Source: Trichobilharzia regenti
Lineage: Eukaryota > Platyhelminthes > Trematoda > Strigeidida > Schistosomatidae
NCBI GenBank assembly: GCA_944472135.2
Contig: OX235264.1
Coordinates: 124,587,809 to 124,651,808 of the forward strand
Direction of reading: 5' to 3'
DNA: 64,000 bases
Below, piece after piece: positions 32,545 to 44,439 of this stretch. The notes under the pieces are model-generated. The model searched no databases. It saw nothing but the letters and a program-made list of their open reading frames with translations, and was not told the origin of the DNA. The translations under genes and the position numbers were made by a program. How positions within the stretch are numbered: the stretch's first letter is position 1; every line of letters starts with the position of its first letter.

Positions 32545-33485
32545 GTCATAAAGTTGTAGAACTTATTGTGTTATGCATACTCCAAGCTGTCACCATCCTC
32601 ACATTAAGCAGTGTCCCCTAACACGTTGCCTAATGAATTGGGTGTAGTCAAATGAAAGCATGGCATAAATCCATGATGTGTATATGACAATTCGGACTGC
32701 AGTTGCTGCCGTTAACTGTAACGTTGTTTGCTTCTAGACAAGGTAGCTAGGTGTATTCGATTTTCTTTCCTCGACTTTACATCCGCTTTTCACCTTCTTT
32801 CCGGATGTCATTTGATAAATAAACATTGCATGACACCAAATGAGTCCTGAACTGTTAACTGATTTCACTCTTAATTCTAAAACAGAAAACAGTACTCTGT
32901 ATTTAAAGGTAAATTTCCCTTTCCATGTTTACTAAAAACGGGATCCCTCAAGGTGCTGTTCACTCTTCTTCTCATTTTTCTTTCCTTTTACTTGAGTTGC
33001 TTCCTTCGGTAGAAACCAACTCTGTTAAATTTGCTTACGACCTTGCTGTCTCGTTGTCAAGTACTTTCTGAACCAGCTGTTGCGAACTGAATAGTTTTGT
33101 GTCCAACACTACCCAGTAGTCTAAATTGAGTGTTTTATGTCAAATAAATCCCCCTAAATGTCAGATAGTTAACTGTACTTTCAGGAATAAACCTTATCTT
33201 AACAAACTCATTAGTTCACACGGTCCTTGTAGCTTAAAGGGTACTCATATAGAGAATTGGTCATGCATTAAATACCTTAGTATTGTTCTATCCTCTTACC
33301 TTTCTTTTTCATCCCGTATCCTGTGTATTCCTAAGTAAATACTCAGTCTAATCACCTTCTACATTGATAAGCTTAGATCTTCTCGAAGAACTCAACCTCT
33401 ACTCTTACTATTCGTTAACTCTTCCGTTTTACCTCTTCCTCTTTACCGCTGCCCTCAGTTCGGTGTTTCCTGGGCTACTACGACT
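32545..33485 (+). pseudogene. CR1/SR1-like retrotransposon relic, part 1
   Basis: Plus-strand RT pieces: NGIPQGAVHSSSHFSFLLLE (about 32937), SVKFAYDLAVS (palm box, second catalytic Asp region changed to AYD, about 33028), PPKCQIVNCTFRNKPYLNKL and LPLYRCPQFGVSWATT. Same family as 26790-27985. It is cut by an inverted-repeat element and resumes at 34334. Confidence 0.65.
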
Positions 33486-34341
33486 TTCGACACCACTAAC
33501 TACCAATCAGCGAATTATCCAATGAGATTCACGAAAGTAGTTCAATGTTGTAGAGCGCTTGATTCATTTCTAATGCGTGACCTTACAAGGTTACGGCTGC
33601 AATTTGAGGAGGTTAGTGTTTTCCAGTATTGCCTGGATTTAAATTGCTCCGGTAGGAGCGAACTTGTTCTTATGTTGGTATCATGACTTTAAAAAGCTAT
33701 AGCAGATCAACTGGTGGGTTTCTTCATCGTTGTGCTATATGTTTGAAGCATGCTAATATTAGAGAGGGTAAGCTGATAATTTTAATATTTCGTGGGAAAT
33801 GTTTCCGCTAGGTCACATCTCTCCCTAACCCAGATTTTGTATGTCTGCAATTACTGGGTGTTGAAATAGCCGGTGAGAGCAGCAGCTGCCGAGACTGAGA
33901 ATAGTCTTGTCTCAACAGTTTAGTGGTACCAGCATTGCAGAGATATTGCTTCGTGTAAAATATAGAAAATCACTTGTTTGCTGTGTGGATCCCGTTACGA
34001 GGACTCATACGAATTCCACTGAAGGTTTTCGGGCCGCTTGAAAAACAATGTAAGGGCTATAAATGGATCTGAAAAGGATCTCATTTACAGCCATTCAGAT
34101 GAATATAAGTACAGGATGTGCTGTGACTTCGCCATTGACAGTCACATGCTAAACTGGGGGATGTTTCTCCCACATATTCGAGAAAGATACTCCTTGTAAC
34201 CGTGTTATCCTTCTTTATGCTTTTTTCTATAAATATGCGTTTCCATTCATCAATTATGTCTATTTAATATGATCGGTCCGTTCAAGGTCGTTTGCTGATT
34301 GGTTGCTAGTGGTGTCGAAAGTTTAACTTTGCCCTACGACT
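33478..34341. mobile_element. Inverted-repeat (DNA-transposon-like) insertion, 848 bp
   Basis: The left end TTCGACACCACTAACTACCA and the right end, read in reverse (TTCGACACCACTAGCAACCA), are near-identical, and both continue with ATCAGC. The direct repeat CTACGACT flanks the segment 33486-34333 (33478-33485 and 34334-34341). 14 bp lie between the right inverted repeat and its duplication, so the true edge may differ. No transposase frame: non-autonomous. An 8-bp duplication would suit a hAT-like element. Confidence 0.55.
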
Positions 34342-34640
34342 ATAGAGAAGGGTAATAAAAGCTGTTATTAGGGCAAGTGGCGCACCACTTATTCAACTGG
34401 TTACCACCATAGTTAACAGACATCTAAGATCAACTGCGACACGGTCTAAATCCATATTGTCTGCCGACTCTCAACACTCTTCATGTCTATTGACAACTCT
34501 GCTCTCCTCGCATCTCATCAGATAAGACTAGAAGTTATTCTAAAAGATTAAATGCTCTCTCGTACAACCGAGTATATAACTCAACGATACCCTATTTGAC
34601 TAATCCGCCAGCATTCAATGAGTAATTAGCATAAAAATTG
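34334..34640 (+). pseudogene. CR1/SR1-like retrotransposon relic, part 2
   Basis: Continues the relic with TAGAGAAGGGTAATAAAAGC, 'TTKxLTDI-QLR', LPTLNTLHVY and SSDKTRSYSKRLNALSYNRV, matching the antisense copy at 26800-27100 and the fragment at 63205. Confidence 0.6.
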
Positions 34641-35970
34641 GCTCAGTTATTCTCCTATATTTGTAATTTTATGCTAACACTTACCATCCCCATTATCTTA
34701 TAATTTTATGTCAGTAATACTAATATTATTATTCTTTTCGATAATTTCCTCTTCTGGCTTTACAATTATATATGCATGTTTATATACATAGAATATTCTA
34801 GATTAGTAGTCAATAAAAATTTTAGTGGTTTTTCAATAATATTGATTTGTTAAGTAAGGTCAATGGAATTACAGTTCATTAAAGATGCATAAATTATAGT
34901 AATAATAATAATAATAAAAATATAATAGCAAATAGAATACCAACTAAAATTAGGAAAATTCCACAAAACTTCAGAATCATTCTAACCTAGATGGCCGAGA
35001 GGGTAAGGATGATTTCTGAACTAGCTTCTTTAAGAAGCACAAATTAGGCTTCTTAATGTGGATCCCAACAGCCAGCCTCAGCAATATTTAGTAAACGACC
35101 TCTCAAGGCGAAGTTAAGATTTGTTGGCTGGTATGCTGTAAATGACTTTGAAAGCCACCTTGTTAACATCAATTCTGTGTTCCGTATCCACAAGATAAGA
35201 TAGAATAGCGCTACGAATAGATTTTGTTTGTCCTTTACTTAACCAACAATGCAGAGTGATGTTCAGAAATTCGACGAGAAACTCGCCTAATTCTGTGGCC
35301 TATGTAACTGGCTCCACAGCAGCAGTTAAATTGGTAGATACACATAGAAGAGGTGAAATTAGGCAGTTTATCCTTCACCCGAACGTAAAATAGGAGTAGT
35401 TTTTAAGACCGCATTGCTAAGGCTTTATATGTTAGCATCTCACTGATATTGTCCCCGAGGAACTGAATTTGTATGAATAAGGCATTTTTATGAACAGCAT
35501 TGCTATCTTGGACTGCCTTGATTTTAGATTCATATTCTTATCACATCAACTTTTCTGGATAACAGTTGTTAGCCAGAAAAGTTTATTGATAGCAATATGA
35601 ATCTAAAAAACATTTTATCTTTATTTGACATTTTGACCCTAATTTTTTCTTCAGCTAATGCCAAAGGCTGTTCATGTTATTCATTTTGATGAAGTGAACC
35701 CCTTAATTGGTTGTTCTGTTGGTGTTGGTTTTGTTGTCGTGGTGGTGATTCCAAAGTTTATAAGAATAATGTTGTACAAAAAGCTGAATATTCCAAACTG
35801 TTTTGGAATAAATAAAATTAATATTATTATTATAATTATTATTAATATTATCGTGCAAACTACCAACTTTGAAAAGCAGTCAATCGGTCAGTCAGATTCA
35901 GACATGTATTACTACTCATGAGTAATAAAAAAAAATACAGAAATTATATCACAACCTTCAAATCCAGCCT
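34640..35970. other. Non-coding spacer with inverted short repeats
   Basis: ATA-rich sequence. A hairpin 'agattcatattcttatcaca ... gatagcaatatgaatct' lies at 35526-35605. Runs of ATTATT lie at 35820-35850. No gene was recognised. Confidence 0.45.
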
Positions 35971-35977
35971 AGAAATT

Positions 35978-37245
35978 TCATAGTGTGAAATATTCCCATA
36001 TCCCATGAATTAAAAGTCAATCTGAACGAAGAATATTCTTTTCAATAAGTTCTCCTCTTCAGGTTCTTACAATTATAAAAAATAATATTTGCTGTAGTTA
36101 CAATAAAAATGGAAAGTTATGTGGTGCACAATTAGGCAGGTTCATCTATGGGTTCGAGAATATTTACCAGCTTGGTTCAGCTGGCGAGAAATTAAGTGCA
36201 TAAAGAGCTCGATACTGTCACACTTGCTAGATACTGAACATCCCATCGATGTCAACACAGCTTTCAGAGCTATATAATGAGAACTCCGAAGTCGTCATCA
36301 CGTATAGTTAGTCCACTTACGTCTCCTAAACAGAGATGAAGAAGCCGTTGCAATAAGATCGACTAAACCGGAACTTTGTATCCAAAATGAACACGTCCAG
36401 ACGCTGTTCCCACTGTGGCCAAACTTGGATGAATGATTCTTCCCCTTAACCCTCTTAGTTTCTTGGGTCTCATTCTCTTTGCTTATTATTACAAATATTA
36501 TTATTTGTCATAATTTATGCTCTTCATGGAAACATTCTCTGAATACTATCGAATTTTCCACTTACACTATCCGGACTTATTATTATTCACTTGTATTTTT
36601 TATTTATTTATTTTTTTTATTTTTGATTACAGCTTGATTCCACACCGTATTTTTGGTACGAGTATGGAATTTTCAGCATGGATATCGGTAGCCCAAATTT
36701 TGCAGGCCGACCATAGATATCAGGTGTGCGTCGGTGTGGACTCGAACCCCGGACCATGTGCATGGTCGGCGAGAGTCTTCTCAATATATGCCTCCACCTG
36801 TTTCATTTCACACATTCGTTATTCATCGTGGACCTCTCATTGCAATTTTGCTATCTCTTCCCCTCTTTATTACATACCACTTTGTACTAGCCACTCCACT
36901 CACCTGGCACCTTTTGTAACCTTGAACTCACTAACTTGTCAATTTTCCTACCCCACACTCTACAAATGTATTATGACCAATCGCCACAATTACTGTCTCC
37001 CATTTCATCGAAATATTTTGTAATCGATTTCAGCCTAGCACGACGTTTGTCACACAAATACAACTTTTTATTTTAACACCCCATTACTACTATTCCGTTA
37101 TTCTACGTTAATAAAATGTATCCGTCGCATAATTGGCCATTATTATTGTAATGACAATAGTTAAATTATATTTTATGATTGTAAGAACCTGAAGAGGAGA
37201 AATTGTTATAAAGAATATTCTTCGTTCCTTTTGACTTTTAAGCCT
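35978..37245 (+). mobile_element. PLE family 2 copy with inverted left pLTR
   Basis: The left 35978-36085 is the reverse complement of the 3' pseudo-LTR ('tagtgtgaaatattcccata', 'agttctcctcttcaggttct'). The body from 36120 carries a broken C-terminus (GFENIYQLGSAGEK, HRCQHSFQ, 'EEAVAIRS-KPELCIQNEHVQ'). The right pseudo-LTR (CCTGAAGAGGAGAAATTG) ends near 37245. A SINE-2 is inserted at 36585-36777. The inverted partial pLTR at the 5' side is a known PLE hallmark. Confidence 0.75.
36585..36777 (-). mobile_element. SINE-2 copy 3, inside PLE-2
   Basis: The body and box B (GGGGTTCGAGTCC on minus) are present; the head is cut after GACTCTCGCCGACC. The left side is an A/T-rich tail (TTTATTTATTTATTTTT on plus). 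PLE-2 sequence resumes with TCTTCTCAATATATGCCTCC. Confidence 0.75.
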
Positions 37246-37282
37246 ACAAATGATTTAACTGATTTTGTTTATATACACTTAC

Positions 37283-37471
37283 GTTTATCAATCATAACAA
37301 CCGCAGGGGAAGGTGGAGCTGGAAAATCATAACGTTCTATAGCTGGCAAACTATTTGAATCAGGTAGACGTGCATTTGGATATGAAGCTAGACGTCGTGC
37401 TTCAGACCAATAAAGAGCTGCCGATGGTGGACTAGCTGTCCGATCAACTCGTGGACGGACAAGAGATTCCG
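37283..37471 (-). CDS. Exon A of putative abLIM/Unc-115-like gene (first visible exon)
   Basis: Minus-strand exon of 189 bp. The acceptor is a pyrimidine-rich stretch ending TTTAG and the donor is GTAAGT at 37282-37277. It enters two bases into a split codon and leaves after one base, and it joins in frame to the exon at 30817. The peptide has a basic start (VRPRVDRTASPPS), then ALYWSEARRLASYP, then AIERYDFPAPPSP. From memory, invertebrate Unc-115/abLIM proteins carry a similar 'IERxDFPAPP' stretch between the LIM domains and the headpiece; this is a family inference, not a search result. Upstream LIM exons were not found. A Penelope-like element ends about 40 bp beyond the donor, inside the intron. 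It could instead be an unrelated proline-rich cytoskeletal protein. Confidence 0.7.
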
Positions 37472-37489
37472 CTAAATGAAAGTAAATAA

Positions 37490-38270
37490 ATAAATGAAGA
37501 CACTAAATACAATCATCGATGAAGCTAATTTGCAAAGTTTAAAAAACAAGAATTAATTTGAAGTCAATGGAATATTCAGATTTTAAGACGAAGAGTCGTC
37601 TTTTTCACCGTCTTCAGAGGATTTCCTGACTATGCATTGGCCGAGAAAGTTTCGACCGCTGTACAGGAAGCTGTACGACGAAAAGATTGATCGGCTTCCT
37701 GCGTTTAGACACCATAACAAGTCAGTTATGGTTGTCACTTACCTGTCAGATTCAAATAACAAGACAAGGTTCGTTGACCATTCGCTTACTTGGACCGGAA
37801 TTCAATCACCCTTGAATTTTAACTATCACTGAGACAATAAGGTCAATAAATGGAACAATCACACTTAGACGTTTTTTCTCAAAATAGATTGTTACAAAAG
37901 CCGCTTCATTTAACAAACACACACATACATAAACACAAACACATTTAAGAAATCTGGAAAACAGTCTGTAAATGTGTATGCATACGTTAGCCTTAACAGC
38001 AGAAAAAATTTAAAAGTTCGAAATATTATTCCAGTAAGTATAATAAAAGCCCTGTCTATCTCCCTGTCTATTTTCAACATAGAACTACTTTGCACTGATG
38101 TGCAGCAGTTCAAGTCGCTACACTCCACGTCTTGTAGCACACAAAGCAAGAGACAAAAGTAACAGACAAACGCAAAATACAGACAGTAAACAGAGATATG
38201 AGACAAAAGAAATAATAATCACGAAGAAAAATATAGTTTCATTGTAAATAATAAGTAACAAGGAGTGGAT
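37490..38270. other. Non-coding upstream region or intron
   Basis: No repeat family or LIM exon was recognised. A GACGAAGAGTCGTC hairpin lies at 37586. A plus-strand frame of 66 codons at 37632-37832 (MHWPRKFRPLYRKLYDEKID) looks less biased than its surroundings but matches nothing I know. Confidence 0.4.
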
Positions 38271-38830
38271 GCATCTGCGCCAGACATTGAGAATTATTTT
38301 GAGTCATATAACCGATTGTCTCCAGCCATTGGTGTTTACCGTCCCGAGGAACCCAATCAGGAAGTCTACACTCCCCTAAGTGACTGGCTTAAACTAACTG
38401 TTGTGGATTCTATTGACTGATGAAGCAAAGTTTTGATTTGACAGCCGCTAGCTCTTTTCCAACCTGATAAATGCTATTTCAGCTGACTTTACCCGTCGAG
38501 GAAAGCATGCGATTGCTAAGCTACTATGCGTAACACATGTCCTAACCATCTCAGTCAATATAGCTTCACAGACTTGTCTATTGATTTCCCCTCTTTGCCT
38601 AGCACTTGACCAATGCCTAACCTCAATATTGCTCACCCTATTATACCATTTCACACGGGAGATAAAACGCAGGCCCCTATGATCAAAGACAGATGGCCAA
38701 GCTTTTCATGTCTTCCAATTTCAATGACCAGGTCTCCTCACAGCCATAAAAGAGGACACAGAGGACTTCTGAGCAGTACACTCACCCTTTGATCGATAGC
38801 CGGATATCACGATAATAAAGGCCTAACAAG
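38270..38830 (-). pseudogene. SR3/Perere-3-like retrotransposon, 3' fragment
   Basis: Minus strand: 'LCPLLWL-GDLVIEIGRHEK', KWYNRVSNIEVRHWSSARQR, then shifted KSIDKSVKLY and LRWLGHVLR, the conserved C-terminal order of this RTE-type family. Same family as 30940-31340. Confidence 0.6.
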
Positions 38831-39059
38831 TGAACACTTTTAGTAGACTGGTAGATAGATCAACAGACAGAGAATGCCAAGGTAAGCAGTAGCAACAACC
38901 AAACGAAATCGATTGATGAAAAGTTAGAAAAGTATTTACGGAGGGGGAAAATTTTCCCATTTTTGTTTTCGATATATTTTATAGTTTGAAAATCAAAAAA
39001 AGAATAAATAGTAAAGCATAAACTGATTTAAATCAAAACAAAACTGCTTTAACACTGTG

Positions 39060-40140
39060 GTGTGCAGTGTCGAACTGTTTATTGACCTCATTCAACAACT
39101 ATACGACAATGCAAAGTGTCACATAATTCTCAACGGAAAACTCACCGGAGCCTTATAAGTGGAAACAGAAGAAAGACAAGGCCGCCTATTATCAACCCCT
39201 GATATTCTTAATTGATCTAGAAGAGGTTACGCAGCACAATGTACTTGAGGAGCAAGAAGATAGAAATACGCTGGAACGATAAGGAGAATCTAGAAGATAT
39301 GGATTTCGAGGATGAATTGTGTCTGATGTTATACAAACTTGAAGAATTACAGGTGAAAACCAATAAACTGACTGAAGAAGCAACCACCAAAGACAGGAAT
39401 TCAACAGAGCATAGAGAACACACAGGTGATGAAGATAACCTGCTAACAGGGACAAGAACAACTACAACCATTACTGTGACAAATTTGAAAGAGGTCACTT
39501 TCCTCAGTTATCTACGCAATAAGCATCGTCTCGACCACAGGCGACACCACTCATCAAAATGTCGGAGTCAAGCCAGAATCGGAACAGCAAAATACACTTT
39601 CATCAATCTTCTGTACTTCTCAGGATAAACAAAAGGTTCGGGTCTTCAACATCAATTTAAAAAGCCAGTCAGTCAGTTCTTCTATATCCGTCAGAAACTT
39701 GGCCGATGCATCCAGAAAAAACATTTCCAACAGCGTGCTGTAGAATTTTATTGAAATCTATCATCGCTGACTCCATATTTAAGATCGATTGGCCGGAAAG
39801 GAATAGCAATAAGCAACTCTGAGGACCAACCAAACAAGAAACTACTCCTCAAAAAATATGCAGGAGAGAATTATCAGATGTATTGGGCACACACCATTGA
39901 GGAGACCGTCGAATGACATCGCGCTCAATGCTGACCACTGCTCAAGTGGAAGGTGATTGAGAAGCGACGAGTGAGCTATTAGTGCGAGGATGAAACGGAG
40001 GAGATCGTGCGCGAGGGAGATGAGATGAGAGATTACGTGCGATTGTGTGCCCAGCTGAAGAGGGTAGCAGAAAATAGAATAAAGTGAAGATGTGTTTTTG
40101 AAATCCTGCTTTCGACTAGGAACCCAAAAGAATAATTATT
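39060..40140 (+). pseudogene. SR2/RTE-like retrotransposon, degenerate
   Basis: NLEDMDFEDELCLMLYKLEE (palm box FADD decayed to FEDE), LQVKTNKLTEEA, 'TVTNLKEVTFLSYLRNKHRL', SQARIGTAKYTFINLL. Then heavily shifted pieces of 'RWP' and 'TLRRPS', ending GAAATCCTGCTTTCGACTAG and 'gaacccaaaagaataattat'. Older than the copy at 22488. Confidence 0.65.
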
Positions 40141-40344
40141 AAATATATAAATAAGAAGTAAAAAATCAACAAAACTTAGTTGAGCGAACTAACTAACTAA
40201 CTAGCTAACTAAATCACCAACCAAATAGGCAAGAATAATTTAGAAATCACTCGTTTTTGTCTAATTTCTGTGTCATAAACAACAAGCCGAATGAATGAAT
40301 GAATAAACAAGAAAGAGAAGCACCATGTTAAGGATGCAGAGTTG

Positions 40345-40660
40345 AATCGGAGAAGGACAGAGAGAGAAATGTAAATTTTTTCTCAAATCTCCACATCGAA
40401 ATGTGAGTGTATCTTTGTGTGTGTGTGTGTGTGTGCGTGAATGTGAATAAGTGATTGACTGAGTGTAAAGCCTCTAGAAGTATTCGAAATACGCTCACCC
40501 ACACACACACCCACAGAGAGAGAAAAGTAACTGAGAAATTGGTCATTCACCGGATAATTACTTAACTGTTAACACAACTCGATAGTTAATTGGTTTTCAC
40601 ACTGACATTAACAACAGCAATGCCCACGACACATACACACACACACACGTCGACGAAAGG
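40345..40660. repeat. GT/CA-rich simple sequence
   Basis: GTGTGTGTGTGTGTGTGCG at 40416-40436, a CACACACAC stretch at 40500-40512 and another at 40633-40650. Confidence 0.85.
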
Positions 40661-40747
40661 AAAGAAACATCAATCAATACCAAACCGATCATCTCAAAAT
40701 AATACTTAAAAGTTAGATGAGAAGAGAAAATTTAAGTAGAGTAAGAT

Positions 40748-41010
40748 TGTAACGACAGAAGACAAGGACCAGCCAACAGATCGTTTATTGAGAAAATCAA
40801 CAGATATTTAGAGATTTGTATGTACATTATTGTCGGAAGAGAAGCAATTTCTTCTGATTGGTTGTTGTCTTTCTGAAGGTTATTCTGTACTGCTTGTGAC
40901 CGTTTCTCAGAAAATTAAGCCATATATCTGCGAATCGTATTTGTACACGTTAAGTCTGCTATGATTGGTTGGTTAGTTCTTCAATATTAAGCTTTGTCAT
41001 TGTCTTTTTT
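40748..41010 (+). mobile_element. LTR-like dispersed repeat
   Basis: TGTAACGACAGAAGACAAGG start, AACAGATCGTTTATTGAGAA, 'tctgattggttgttgtcttt', ATATCTGCGAATCGTATTTG and 'tgctatgattggttggttag'. Confidence 0.5.
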
Positions 41011-41084
41011 CTCATTACCCCGATTTGGAACGTAAACATTGACGTAAATTGTTATCTACAATTTCGGCTTGTTCACAGTCAGCT

Positions 41085-41270
41085 CTCACTACAAGATCTA
41101 TCAGATTGGACACTAGGTAGATCGGTCGTTTGGGTCCAGAGTGAATTCTATCAAAGTCTTTTCTTGCAATATGTTCACCATGTTACGTGGCTCACCAACA
41201 TGGTACACTCTAAGTTGTTGTAATTAGGTGGTTGAAGGTAATCGGTAGGAAGTTTCGGACACCTAGGCCT
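41085..41270 (+). repeat. Dispersed repeat X, copy 1
   Basis: 'agtgaattctatcaaagtct', 'gtggctcaccaacatggtac' and 'taggaagtttcggacaccta'. A reverse copy is at 62220-62500. The start also appears near 10463. It may be part of a retrotransposon UTR. Confidence 0.4.
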
Positions 41271-41299
41271 CATGATTATATATATATATATATCGTTTC

Positions 41300-41850
41300 A
41301 AAAATAGGATTTCAAAGCCAGCCAGTCAGGATCGAAAAAGCAAGGCATATCTCCATTATTCTGAATTTTCAGTGAGGAAACCTACTGTAATCATCATAAT
41401 GATAAGAAGATCCATTTATTCAAACAATAATGTCACATCAGCAGTTCCATATGGTTCAAAGAATTGAAGTATCATTTAGAAGCATTTCCGGCAAGACTTT
41501 TCATCAACAGTTACCTTTCACTAGATCCTGAAGTTTAATAAAACTGGCAACGAACCAACTAGGAACCTAGTACACAGTATATGTGGAAATAAGTTGAACA
41601 TAACCTAAGAAGACCGTTTAGTATCACGATACACCAGTATTATCTCAAAGTAGAGCCTGGAAGGGAAAGCGATAAAATTCCACATGCATTCGAGGGTGAC
41701 ATGAAGGCGACGGTTTGACGTAAAAATTGGAGACTTCCTGGCAACTATGGAGCCAGTTAAAAAGAAACGAATCTAAAAAAACATATTAAAATGAAGATAA
41801 AGATACTCCCTATGTTCCATTTGGAACCCAAGTGAAACCCAACCTAAGAA
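41300..41850 (+). mobile_element. SR2/RTE-like retrotransposon, very degenerate
   Basis: Traces in order: AGCCAGTCAGGATCGAAAAA, 'ttcaaacaataatgtcacat', 'cagttccatatggttcaaag', 'catcaacagttacctttcac', 'gcattcgagggtgacatgaa'. These align with the other SR2-like tails by block order only. Confidence 0.5.
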
Positions 41851-42004
41851 ACATCCTCAGATACTGACTGTAGTACGTAAGCCATTTGTCTTCTCACATA
41901 TTTTTCGGCAAACTAAGGTGCTCTGCTACTTAACCCGACTTGAGAGTAATCTCTAAATGTCACAAAGCATAAGAATCCATATAAATCAGTAATTTAAATT
42001 GTCA

Positions 42005-42345
42005 ACAGGTCTGATCACAAGTTGACATCGTTTAAAGAACCGTTGGAAAACCCTTGCTAGAGTACTGCATACCTATTTTGTGCTTGTTTAGGACTCTTCA
42101 TCAGAAATCACCCAGTCACATTTGAACCTAGAACACCTTCCAGTTGCGAGGCGAGTTCGTATACCATTAAGTCACTTAGACCCGTTCCAATGGCCAGTTC
42201 ATGAATTACAACTTCTACCGATTGGCGGTTATTTTAGCGTGGCCACAAATCGACGTCATCGGTGGCGAGTATTTGTTCTTACTGCTGGCCAGGTGGACTC
42301 ACCCACTGATGAGTAACTTCTCACTAGACCACGGACATCATTTCG
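42005..42345 (-). mobile_element. SINE-1, most of the element
   Basis: Antisense: 'cacaagttgacatcgtttaa' (tail), TTTAGGACTCTTCATCAGAA, CATTTGAACCTAGAAC in place of box B, 'ttgcgaggcgagttcgtata', and a head block 'catcggtggcgagtatttgt'. Confidence 0.65.
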
Positions 42346-42349
42346 ACTA

Positions 42350-43440
42350 AGACAACCAGCGTTCACACATTAGACAGAGGGGACAACAAGAATGCCAGAG
42401 AAATTTTAGAAGCTTGGCTGGCATTCCAGTGAATCATCAATCAATAGACACATCGAGATAGACAAAATTTATCAACCGTTAAGAAGGAAACCTCACACGC
42501 ACACAAAGGATCAAAGTTCAATTCAAAGAAACAATCAGTTCCAATACAAGTAACCTAGATGGTTTGGGATCACACAAAAACAACCAATCACGCCTAATTT
42601 GGTCACCAGAAGAGATGATTAATAAAATCGGGAAGAAATCTAAAAGCTCACTTGAATTTAAATTGAAGTATGCGCTAAAGATGTCGCCTAGTTGGGGAGC
42701 GATGAAAGCTTTGCGAATAAACCGCCATCCAGCTCAGAGAACACAACCATTTCAAATGTCCTTACCACAAAATAACAACACAGCATACGTGCACACATAC
42801 GCATACAAGGAAGTAGACTGTAATAGTTAATCAGCTGAGAGAATGTGTAGCACTGACGGAAGGAATAAATAAACAAGGTGAAGTAATTAACAAGGACAGC
42901 CAATTATGTGTGTGCAGACAGACAGAGTACGACAGAGAGACAGCGAGAGAGAGCAAGAGACACGAAGTGGCATATAAAGTACTAACTTCACTATAACTGG
43001 ACAAAAACACGTTATCACATAAACAAATCCAGAGAGAGAGGGAGAGAGAGTGATGAATAGGCAGGGTGATGGCGAGGGAGGGAGGGCTACAGAGAATGTG
43101 TACTTTTGATAAATACAAGCAGTAAGTTGACCAAAAGAAAAAAATAATAAAGCCTTTTCATTCCAGAAAGTTGAAAGAAAACAAAAAGGAAGTATTTTCC
43201 TATTCTGCCAAACTTTTAATTTTACATTAGAAATTATTAAAAGAGATTGAATAAATGAATGAATTCATTAGTTTATTCAGTATTTATTGATTTACAAGAG
43301 GTGGCTGAGAATGACGAAAATGGATTTGGCAATCATTAGACAAGCAGCCTTTTCATACGAATGATTATTAAAAAGTTTCTTTTTGCTATAAATGGCTATT
43401 TTTTCAAGTATTACACTTCGTAAGGGGGACAATTGGTTTC
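42350..43440. other. Spacer with pLTR-like block and GA-rich tracts
   Basis: 42650-42755 is a copy of the 'GAAGTATGCGCTAAAGATGT ... GATGAAAGCTTTGCG' repeat of 13785-14415. Purine-rich microsatellite-like sequence (AGAGAGAG) fills 42920-43090. No gene was recognised. Confidence 0.5.
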
Positions 43441-43444
43441 AAGT

Positions 43445-43800
43445 TTAGACAAGGAATGATATCGTTTAGAGAATCATTGAAAACCAGTACTGGAGTATTG
43501 GACAGGTGTTTCATCCTACTCTTGGACTCTTCAACAGTAAACCTCTGCGACACCACCTGTTCTCCACAATCCTCTCCAGATGGCTACACAATAGCCTATA
43601 AGCATTCATCTTCTCCTCCTAAACGATCTCCTCTATGTCATCCTCGGACTAGCGCCCAACTAGTCATTTCTCAATCGGGTTCCAGTCAATCGATCTCAAT
43701 ATTTCTCCGATCTATCTCTATATTCATCCGTATTTTTTGAGGAGTAGACTCTTGAATGTTTTGCTCTCCGAGTTCCAAGTTCACCTCTTTTCTCACCAGT
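43445..43800 (-). mobile_element. SINE-1 tail fragment followed by SR2-like fragment
   Basis: 43445-43535 is an antisense SINE-1 tail and centre ('gatatcgtttagagaatcat', 'actcttggactcttcaacag'). 43560-43690 is antisense SR2-like sequence ('ctcctctatgtcatcctcgg', 'agcgcccaactagtcatttc'). Confidence 0.5.
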
Positions 43801-44439
43801 CCCAGGCCGCTGAAAAAGAGAGAAGGTTGGACGTTGCCCTAATTATCCTTCACTGGGAAATCACTGGAATCAGTAGAGAAACTTCAAAGGAAAAATATAT
43901 TCAACAAACTTATTTTTCGCTGGAATCCAAGAGACGGTATTATGTGGACTGGTCAAAGCCTTCGGAAAGCAAGTTAGCCAATGTGCCTTCTTTCAAAGAA
44001 GGCAAAAACAGACGTTCGAACTTTTCTATGTAGTATATGAAACACAAAATCAATATAGCAGTTTTCAAGGTTACAATACTGAGTGAATGTTTTCTGGATT
44101 TGTACGTATACATGATTATTACCAGACCGATTAGCATCTTTTATTTATCGTTTATACTTTTGAAAATCCTATGTTGTTATGTGCCTTGAAAGTGTGCTAC
44201 ATCCTTAATTTTATCCGTTCTTAAAATAGATAAAGTCCCCCCGCTAACTTAAACTGACTCAAACTAGAATCGATAATTTAAATCGCTGTGCGGTCGAAGA
44301 AGAAATATTCCACTGTGATTGTAAAACCTTGAAACCCTAACTTTGGCAAGCAATTTAATTAGTTAATTGTTGGATTAAATAACCGAGAACCGAAATATTC
44401 ACATACAGTATATTTCTGCATAATAAAAGCGAATTGTTT

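Noticed and set aside
37632..37832. 66-codon plus-strand frame MHWPRKF...
   Set aside because: Composition looks protein-like, but there is no motif, partner exon or repeat match. Too short to call a gene.
38448..38654. Possible host exon on the minus strand
   Set aside because: It matches the RVSN...LRWLGHVLR region of an RTE-type retrotransposon.
43456..44137. Overlapping plus and minus frames around 43.4-44.1 kb
   Set aside because: Partly SINE-1 and SR2-like antisense; the remainder has no recognisable motif.
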